13,242 nt of DNA, from the NCBI GenBank assembly GCA_015655035.1, contig JAATFS010000259.1:1-13242 (forward strand), written 5' to 3'. The number at the start of each line of letters is the position of its first letter. Positions within the stretch are counted from its first letter, which is position 1. The position numbers were made by a program, and so were the translations under genes. Origin of the DNA: Lysobacterales bacterium. Lineage in GTDB: Bacteria; Pseudomonadota; Gammaproteobacteria; Xanthomonadales; Xanthomonadaceae. Below the pieces are notes generated by a model that saw only the letters and a list, made by a program, of their open reading frames with translations, searched no databases and was not told the DNA's origin. Shown here piece by piece: positions 7,687-13,242 of the stretch.

Positions 7687-10386
7687 ATGAATGCTTCCAC
7701 CCAAGCCATGCATTTTCCTTGTCCCGCCACGCGCGGGAAGCTACCCGAAGCGCGCATCAGGGCCGCCCTGGCGCTTGCGCTGATCGGCAGCATTGCCGGC
7801 TTCTCCATCGCCCATGCCGACGATGCCGAAGACCGTGCCACCGCGCTGGTGGCGAAGATGACGCGCGCAGAGAAAATCGCGCAGGCGATGAACGACGCGC
7901 CGGCCATCCCGCGCCTGGGCGTACCCGCCTACGAATGGTGGAGTGAAGGCCTGCACGGCATCGCGCGCAACGGTTATGCCACGGTGTTCCCACAGGCGAT
8001 CGGGCTGGCCGCGACCTGGAACGTGCCGCTGTTGCAGCAGGTGGGCGACGTGGTGTCCACCGAGGCCCGCGCCAAGTTCAATCTGGCCGGCGGTCCCGGC
8101 AAGGACCACAAGCGCTACGAAGGGCTGACCATCTGGTCGCCCAACATCAACATCTTCCGCGACCCGCGCTGGGGCCGTGGCATGGAGACCTACGGCGAGG
8201 ATCCCTACCTCACCGGGCAACTGGCGGTCGGCTTCATCCGTGGCCTGCAAGGCAACGATCCCGCGCATCCGCGCACCATCGCCACGCCCAAGCACCTGGC
8301 CGCGCATAGCGGCCCGGAGCCGGGCCGCCACGGCTTCGATGTGGACGTGTCGCCGCGCGACCTGGAAGCGACCTATACCCCGGCCTTCCGCGCCGCCATC
8401 ATCGATGGCCAGGCCGGCTCGCTGATGTGCGCCTACAACTCGCTGCACGGTACCCCGGCCTGCGCCTCGGATGCCTTGCTAAACCAGCGCCTGCGCGGCG
8501 ACTGGGGCTTCAAGGGCTTCGTCGTCTCCGACTGCGACGCGGTCGACGACATGACCCAGTTCCATTATTTCCGTCCCGACAATGCCGGCTCGGCGGCGGC
8601 CTCGCTGAAAGCGGGGCACGACCTCAACTGCGGCTTCGCCTACGGCCAGCTCGGCGTCGCACTGGATCGCGGCGAAGCCGATGAAGGCCTGCTCGACCGT
8701 TCGCTGGTACGGCTGTTCGCCGCACGCTACCGGCTGGGCGAACTCGATGCCGGGCGCAAGGACCCTTACGCCCGGCTCGGCGCGGGCGACATCGACAACA
8801 CCCGCCAGCGCGCGCTTGCGTTGCAGGCAGCGCTGCAATCGATCGTACTGCTCAAGAACGACAACGCCGCATTGCCAATCAAGCCAGGCACCCGGCTGGC
8901 GGTAATCGGCCCCAATGCCGATGCATTGCAGGCACTGGAAGCCAACTACCAGGGCACCTCCGCCGCACCGGTAACGCCGCTACAGGGCCTGCGCCGCCAG
9001 TTCGGCGCCGCTCGGGTGAGCTACGCGCAAGGCGCGCCACTGGCTGCCGGGATACCGGCGATGATCCCCGAAACCGCTTTGCGCAGCGGCGGCAAGCCCG
9101 GCCTGCGGGGCGAATATTTCGGCGACGTCGAGCTGCAGGGTTCGCCGCGCAGCGTGCGCCAGGACCGTGTGATCAATTTCAACTGGGACCGCGTCGCACC
9201 CGCCGAAAAAGTGGACAAGGACCGCTACGCGGTGCGCTGGAGCGGCGAACTTCTGCCGCCCAGCGCGGGCGACTACACCCTGGCGATACGCGTGGCGCGT
9301 TGCTTCGACTGTGCCGGGCACGACCCGGTGCGGCTGTACATCGATGATCAACTGGTCGTCGCCGGCAATGCCGAGGACAAGCACGTGCCGGCCGGCATGC
9401 ACAACGCCGATGGCCGCAATGTCGAGACGGTGCTGCATTTCGACGATACCCGTCCGCGCCGCATCCGCCTGGAGCTGGAACATCGCGGACAGGACCAGGG
9501 AGTGCGCCTGGAATGGCTGCCGCCGCCGGCCGCGCAGCTGGCCGAGGCCGAACGCGTCGTCGCGCAGGCCGAGGCGGTGGTCGCGTTCGTCGGCTTGTCG
9601 CCGGATGTGGAAGGCGAGGAACTGAAGATCGACGTACCCGGCTTCGATGGCGGCGACCGCAACGACATCGGCCTGCCCGCCCCGCAACAGGCGCTGCTCG
9701 AACGCGCCAAGGCCAGCGGCAAGCCCTTGGTGGTGGTACTGATGAGCGGCAGCGCCGTGGCCTTGAATTGGGCCAAGCAGCATGCCGATGCGATCGTCAG
9801 CGCGTGGTATCCAGGGCAGTCCGGCGGCGAGGCGATCGCGCAGGTGCTGGCTGGCGACTACAACCCCGGCGGGCGCCTGCCGGTGACCTTCTACCGTTCC
9901 ACCAAGGACCTGCCCGCCTACGTCAGCTACGACATGAAGGGGCGCACCTATCGCTACTTCAAGGGCGAGCCGCTGTTCGCATTCGGCCACGGGCTGAGCT
10001 ACACCACCTTCGGCTACGACATACCGCGCCTGTCTGCGTCGGTATTGAAGGCCGGCGACACGCTGACGGTCTCCACCCAGGTGCGCAACACCGGCCCCCG
10101 CGCCGGCGACGAGGTGGTGCAGGTGTATCTGCAATATCCGCAGCGCCCGCAATCGCCGTTGCGCTCGCTGGTCGGTTTCCAGCGCGTCAGCCTGCAACCC
10201 GGCGAGTCGCGGGAGCTGCGTTTCGAGCTGGATCCCCGGCAACTGAGCGATGTCGATCGCACCGGGCTGCGCGCGGTGGAGGCCGGCGACTACCGCCTGT
10301 TCGTCGGCGGCGGCCAGCCAGGCACCGGCGTTGCCGGTGGCGAAGCCGCGTTCTCGATCCAGGGCCGCGCGCCGCTGCCACGATAG
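7687..10386 (+). CDS. nixI: GH3 beta-xylosidase with inserted PA14 domain
   Basis: Retaining exo-glycosidase; the X. campestris counterpart NixI removes the beta-1,2-xylose of plant N-glycans after the alpha-1,3-mannose is gone. The 899-aa product has a Sec signal peptide with probable cleavage SIAHA|DD after residue 44. The N-terminal barrel (about 50-375) contains MCAYNSLHGTPAC and SDCDAV, where Asp282 is the nucleophile, and DLNCG. These Cys-containing versions are typical of the beta-xylosidase clade, whereas beta-glucosidases usually read SDW. The C-terminal alpha/beta domain is split by a PA14 domain at about 470-612 (starting LRGEYFGD). After it comes VEGEELK, with Glu644 the likely acid/base, and GGDRNDI. 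A fibronectin-III-like domain (about 790-893) ends the protein. The conserved Cys residues could form disulfides in the periplasm. The family is certain; xylosidase specificity is likely from motifs and context. Confidence 0.93.
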   Translation: MNASTQAMHFPCPATRGKLPEARIRAALALALIGSIAGFSIAHADDAEDRATALVAKMTRAEKIAQAMNDAPAIPRLGVPAYEWWSEGLHGIARNGYATVFPQAIGLAATWNVPLLQQVGDVVSTEARAKFNLAGGPGKDHKRYEGLTIWSPNINIFRDPRWGRGMETYGEDPYLTGQLAVGFIRGLQGNDPAHPRTIATPKHLAAHSGPEPGRHGFDVDVSPRDLEATYTPAFRAAIIDGQAGSLMCAYNSLHGTPACASDALLNQRLRGDWGFKGFVVSDCDAVDDMTQFHYFRPDNAGSAAASLKAGHDLNCGFAYGQLGVALDRGEADEGLLDRSLVRLFAARYRLGELDAGRKDPYARLGAGDIDNTRQRALALQAALQSIVLLKNDNAALPIKPGTRLAVIGPNADALQALEANYQGTSAAPVTPLQGLRRQFGAARVSYAQGAPLAAGIPAMIPETALRSGGKPGLRGEYFGDVELQGSPRSVRQDRVINFNWDRVAPAEKVDKDRYAVRWSGELLPPSAGDYTLAIRVARCFDCAGHDPVRLYIDDQLVVAGNAEDKHVPAGMHNADGRNVETVLHFDDTRPRRIRLELEHRGQDQGVRLEWLPPPAAQLAEAERVVAQAEAVVAFVGLSPDVEGEELKIDVPGFDGGDRNDIGLPAPQQALLERAKASGKPLVVVLMSGSAVALNWAKQHADAIVSAWYPGQSGGEAIAQVLAGDYNPGGRLPVTFYRSTKDLPAYVSYDMKGRTYRYFKGEPLFAFGHGLSYTTFGYDIPRLSASVLKAGDTLTVSTQVRNTGPRAGDEVVQVYLQYPQRPQSPLRSLVGFQRVSLQPGESRELRFELDPRQLSDVDRTGLRAVEAGDYRLFVGGGQPGTGVAGGEAAFSIQGRAPLPR

Positions 10387-10406
10387 ACCGGCGCACGCGC
10401 GCGGCC

Positions 10407-10431
10407 GCGGCGGCTCAGGACCGCCCGCCGC
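10407..10431 (+). other. Intercistronic GC-rich stem-loop
   Basis: GCGGCGG (10407-10413) pairs perfectly with CCGCCGC (10425-10431) around an 11-nt loop, in the 87-bp gap between the GH3 and GH125 genes. No T run follows, so it does not look like a classic intrinsic terminator. It might stabilise or process the mRNA. The short palindrome at 10400-10409 would compete with it. Confidence 0.4.
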
Positions 10432-10450
10432 TGCCAGCGCAGGACCGCCC
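10416..10450 (+). repeat. 11-bp direct repeat between GH3 and GH125
   Basis: CAGGACCGCCC occurs at 10416-10426 and again at 10440-10450, 24 bp apart, so the two copies face the same side of nearly two helical turns. The first copy overlaps the loop and 3' arm of the stem-loop at 10407-10431. It could be the trace of a small duplication that widened this gap; chance is less likely but not excluded in such GC-rich DNA. Confidence 0.5.
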
Positions 10451-10473
10451 CCTTAGATCCAAGGAGTTCCACC

Positions 10474-11898
10474 ATGCCCACCCGCCGCGATGTCCTCCAG
10501 TTCGCCGCCGCCGGCCTGCTTGCCGGCACGCTGCCGGCGTTTGCCGCGCCGACATCGACCTTCACCAGCAAGCGTCCTCCGCAGCATCAGCGCCGCTTCG
10601 TCAGCGCATCCGTGGAAAAGCATCTGCGCCGCATCAAGGCCGATATCGGCGACCCGCAGCTGGCGTGGCTGTTCGAGAACTGCTACCCCAATACGCTGGA
10701 TACCACCGTCCAGAGCGGCACCCGCAATGGCAAGCCCGATACCTTCGTCATCACCGGCGACATCGAGGCGATGTGGCTGCGCGACTCCTCCGCCCAGGTG
10801 CATCCCTACATCCCGCTGGCCAGCCGCGATCCCGAGTTGCGCCGGATGTTCCATGGCCTGATCCAGCGCCAGGCGGTCTGCATCCAGCTCGACCCCTATG
10901 CCAACGCGTTCCTGCCCGACGGCCAGACCAAGCGGCTGAAGTGGTCGGTCAACGACATCACCGAAATGAAGCCCGGCGTCGGCGAGCGCAAGTGGGAAGT
11001 CGATTCACTGTGCTACCCGATCCGGCTGGCGCACGAATACTGGCGCGCCACCGGCGACACCGCGCCGTTCGACAACCACTGGCGCCAGGCCATGCACGTG
11101 GTGCTGCGTACCTTCCGCGAACAGCAGCGCAAGCATGATCGCGGGCCGTACGTATTCCAGCGCCCCTCGCCGCTGGCGACCGAGACCCTGGTGCTGGAAG
11201 GCTACGGCCAACCCACCCTGCCCAACGGCATGATCCATTCGATGTTCCGCCCGTCCGACGACGCCTGCGTGTATCCGCTGTTCGTGCCGGCCAACCTGTT
11301 CGCAGTGGCTTCGCTGCGCCAGTTGGCGACGATGAGCGCCGCCATCCACCAAGACCAGGCGTTCGCCGACGAGTGCACCGCCCTGGCCGAAGAGGTCGAA
11401 ACCGCGACCCGGCGCTTTGGCCAGCAGCGCGACAGCGATGGCCAGGCGTACTGGGCCTACGAGGTGGACGGCTACGGCAACCAGCTGTTCATGGACGACG
11501 CCAACGCGCCGGGCCTGCTCAGCCTGGCCTACCTGGGCTGCTGCGACCGCAACGACCCGGTGTTCCAGCGTACCCGCCAGTTGGTGTGGAGTGCGCGCAA
11601 CCCGTATTTCTTCCGTGGCAGCGCGGCCGAAGGGGTGGGCGGCCCGCATGCCGGCCTGCGCATGATCTGGCCGATGTCGATCATCCAGTACGCACTGTCC
11701 AGCGACGACGACGCACAGATCCGCCAGTGCCTGCAATGGCTGAAGACCACCCACGCCGGCACCGGCTTCATCCATGAGGCATTCGACCAGGACAACCCAG
11801 GCAAATTCACCCGCGACTGGTTCGCCTGGGCCAATACCTTGTTCGGCGAACTGATCATCGACCTGCACCAGCGCAAGCCGCATCTGCTGCGCGGCTGA
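10474..11898 (+). CDS. nixJ: GH125 exo-alpha-1,6-mannosidase, Tat-exported
   Basis: Inverting exo-alpha-1,6-mannosidase; the X. campestris counterpart NixJ removes the alpha-1,6-mannose of the trimannosyl core after xylose has been taken off. The 474-aa product opens with a twin-arginine signal, TRRDVLQ then a weakly hydrophobic Ala/Gly/Leu stretch, cleaved near residue 24-25 (AFAAP). This means export in folded form. The mature part is the (alpha/alpha)6 fold of GH125, with MWLRDSSAQVHPYIPL from Met100, EVDSLCYPIRLAHEYW holding the likely catalytic acid Asp177, and FIHEAFDQDNPGKFTRDWF with the likely catalytic base Glu435, then FAWANTLFGELI. These correspond to the Asp/Glu pair of clostridial and streptococcal GH125 enzymes. 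The ATG has an ideal AAGGAG at 10461-10466, 7 nt upstream. Very secure family call. Confidence 0.95.
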   Translation: MPTRRDVLQFAAAGLLAGTLPAFAAPTSTFTSKRPPQHQRRFVSASVEKHLRRIKADIGDPQLAWLFENCYPNTLDTTVQSGTRNGKPDTFVITGDIEAMWLRDSSAQVHPYIPLASRDPELRRMFHGLIQRQAVCIQLDPYANAFLPDGQTKRLKWSVNDITEMKPGVGERKWEVDSLCYPIRLAHEYWRATGDTAPFDNHWRQAMHVVLRTFREQQRKHDRGPYVFQRPSPLATETLVLEGYGQPTLPNGMIHSMFRPSDDACVYPLFVPANLFAVASLRQLATMSAAIHQDQAFADECTALAEEVETATRRFGQQRDSDGQAYWAYEVDGYGNQLFMDDANAPGLLSLAYLGCCDRNDPVFQRTRQLVWSARNPYFFRGSAAEGVGGPHAGLRMIWPMSIIQYALSSDDDAQIRQCLQWLKTTHAGTGFIHEAFDQDNPGKFTRDWFAWANTLFGELIIDLHQRKPHLLRG

Positions 11899-11955
11899 TC
11901 CACGCCGCGCAAACCCCATAGGCATCCAACGCACGACGCGACTCTAGGACATCAA

Positions 11956-13242
11956 ATGGCTACACGACGCGGTTTCCTGCAGGGCGCCATCGCCCTTGCC
12001 CTGTTTGGCGGCACCGGCATGGCCAACCTGGCGCGTGCCCGCGCCGGCCAGTACGCATTGCCCGCAGACACGCGTGCGCGCGCCGAGCTTACCCGCGATG
12101 TCGATGTATTCATCGGCACTGGCGGTCATGGCCACACCTTTCCCGGTGCCACGCTGCCGTTCGGCATGGTGCAGCTGAGTCCGGACACCTACAACGCGGT
12201 CTGGGACGCATGCTCCGGCTATCACGCCTCCGATCGCTCTATCATGGGGTTCTCGCATACGCATCTATCCGGCACCGGCATCGGCGACATGCTGGATTTC
12301 CTGGTGGTGCCGGCCACCGGCGAGGTGAAGCTGGTGCCCGGCCCGCTCGACGATCCCGATGCCGGCTACCGCTCGCGCTACGACCCCGCCGACGAGGCGG
12401 CCTCGCCGGGCTACTACCGGGTGCGCCTCAAGGACAGCGGCGTGCATGCCGAGCTGACCGCGACCGCCCGCGCCGGCCTGCATCGCTACCACTTCCCCAA
12501 GGATCAGCCCGGCCACCTGCTGCTGGACCTGTGCCATGGCATGCAGGACCGCCCCGATGTGCCCACCCGGGTTAGCGACGCGCAGCTGCGCATCGTCGAC
12601 GCGCAAACGCTCACCGGTGGCCGCCGCGTCCACCAATGGGCCAAGGGCCGGCATATCTATTTCGCGATGCGGTTGTCGCGCCCGTTCGCCACCGCACAGC
12701 TGTACAGCGACGACCAGCCACTGGCGGCGTCCGCACGCCAGGCCGATGGCCAGCACCTCAAGCTTGCGCTGCACTACCCCGATGCCGGCGCCGCGCCGCT
12801 GCTGGTCAAGGTCGGCATTTCCGCCGTCAGCGCCGACAACGCACTGGCCAACCTGGATGCCGAGCTGGCGGACTTCGACTTCGCCCGTGTGCATGCCGAA
12901 GCCGTGGCCGCCTGGGAAAAGGAACTGGCACGGGTACGCATCGACAGCGACGACGACGCGCAACGGCGCATTTTCTACACCGGCCTGTATCACAGCCTGC
13001 TGGCGCCGACGCTGTTCAGCGACAGCGATGGTCGCTATCGCGGCATGGACCTGCAGATACACCAGCTACCCGCCCACCAGCACAACTACAGCAGCTATTC
13101 ACTGTGGGACACCTATCGCGCCCTGCATCCACTGCTGACCCTGGTCCAGCCCGAGCGCGTGCCGGACCTGGTGCAATGCCTGGTACGTGGCGCCAACGAA
13201 TGTCCCGACGGCGTCGGCATCTGGCCGCTGCAAGGCGTGGAA
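11956..13242 (+). CDS. nixK: GH92 alpha-mannosidase, Tat-exported (3'-truncated)
   Basis: Calcium-dependent inverting exo-alpha-mannosidase; the X. campestris counterpart NixK removes the alpha-1,3-mannose of plant N-glycans and must act first. The frame stays open to the window end, giving 429 codons, roughly the first half to 60% of a GH92 protein. A twin-arginine signal (TRRGFLQ, then a hydrophobic stretch) is cleaved near residue 30. The N-terminal sandwich domain (about 45-290) shows VDVFIGTGGHGHTFPGA from Val49, LPFGMVQLSPD (67-77) and GFSHTHLSGTGIGD (98-111). The helical catalytic domain begins near 305 and shows YSLWDTYRALHPLL from Tyr381; the catalytic acid and base are expected beyond the right edge. 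The start has a modest AGGA at 11946-11949, 6 nt before the ATG, 57 bp after the GH125 stop. The family is certain; linkage preference cannot be read from this part. Confidence 0.93.
   Translation, partial: MATRRGFLQGAIALALFGGTGMANLARARAGQYALPADTRARAELTRDVDVFIGTGGHGHTFPGATLPFGMVQLSPDTYNAVWDACSGYHASDRSIMGFSHTHLSGTGIGDMLDFLVVPATGEVKLVPGPLDDPDAGYRSRYDPADEAASPGYYRVRLKDSGVHAELTATARAGLHRYHFPKDQPGHLLLDLCHGMQDRPDVPTRVSDAQLRIVDAQTLTGGRRVHQWAKGRHIYFAMRLSRPFATAQLYSDDQPLAASARQADGQHLKLALHYPDAGAAPLLVKVGISAVSADNALANLDAELADFDFARVHAEAVAAWEKELARVRIDSDDDAQRRIFYTGLYHSLLAPTLFSDSDGRYRGMDLQIHQLPAHQHNYSSYSLWDTYRALHPLLTLVQPERVPDLVQCLVRGANECPDGVGIWPLQGVE

Noticed and set aside
5100..10242. Further long antisense frames (5100-6398, 6558-7907, 8980-10242)
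   Set aside because: All lie opposite well-identified GH2 and GH3 genes, show the same biased composition and no domain; treated as codon-bias artefacts.
9513..11138. A + strand frame of 541 codons crossing from the GH3 into the GH125 gene
   Set aside because: It overlaps two certain genes in another frame, is extremely Arg-rich and shows no fold or motif.

Overview
The window is high-GC DNA in which almost every base is coding on the + strand. Its gene content and style (an Oar-like TonB-dependent receptor followed by exported glycoside hydrolases carrying Sec, lipoprotein or Tat signals) point to a gammaproteobacterium of the Xanthomonadaceae, most likely Xanthomonas or a close relative. 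The genus is inferred from gene content and not proven by a marker gene.

Layout: (1) 1-2343, the 3' part of a TonB-dependent outer-membrane receptor gene, with signal peptide, TonB box and most of the plug cut off at the left edge. (2) 2344-2521, a 178-bp control region with a perfect 14-bp palindrome (2438-2451) of LacI-family operator type. (3) 2522-13242, five tightly packed co-directional genes for exported glycoside hydrolases: a GH20 beta-N-acetylhexosaminidase lipoprotein, a GH2 beta-mannosidase, a GH3 beta-xylosidase with an inserted PA14 domain, a Tat-exported GH125 alpha-1,6-mannosidase, and a Tat-exported GH92 alpha-mannosidase that runs off the right edge. Gaps between these genes are 22, 4, 87 and 57 bp, so one operon is likely.

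Together the five enzymes match what is needed to trim the plant-type N-glycan core (mannose, beta-1,2-xylose, GlcNAc). The order GH20-GH2-GH3-GH125-GH92 matches my recollection of the nixG-nixK part of the N-glycan cluster (nixE-nixL) of Xanthomonas campestris pv. campestris. For that cluster it has been published that NixK (GH92) removes alpha-1,3-mannose, NixI (GH3) then removes beta-1,2-xylose and NixJ (GH125) then removes alpha-1,6-mannose. The model for this window is therefore: the receptor imports N-glycans or glycopeptides into the periplasm, and GH92, GH3, GH125, GH2 and GH20 shorten them to monosaccharides. The alpha-fucosidase and the endo-acting or core-releasing enzyme that a complete pathway would need are not in the window.

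This is therefore not an unknown system. The less well-described points are the operator upstream of the GH20 gene, the divided export routes of the enzymes, the extra C-terminal domains of the GH20 enzyme, and the stem-loop and direct repeat between the GH3 and GH125 genes. No RNA genes, mobile elements or CRISPR arrays were seen.
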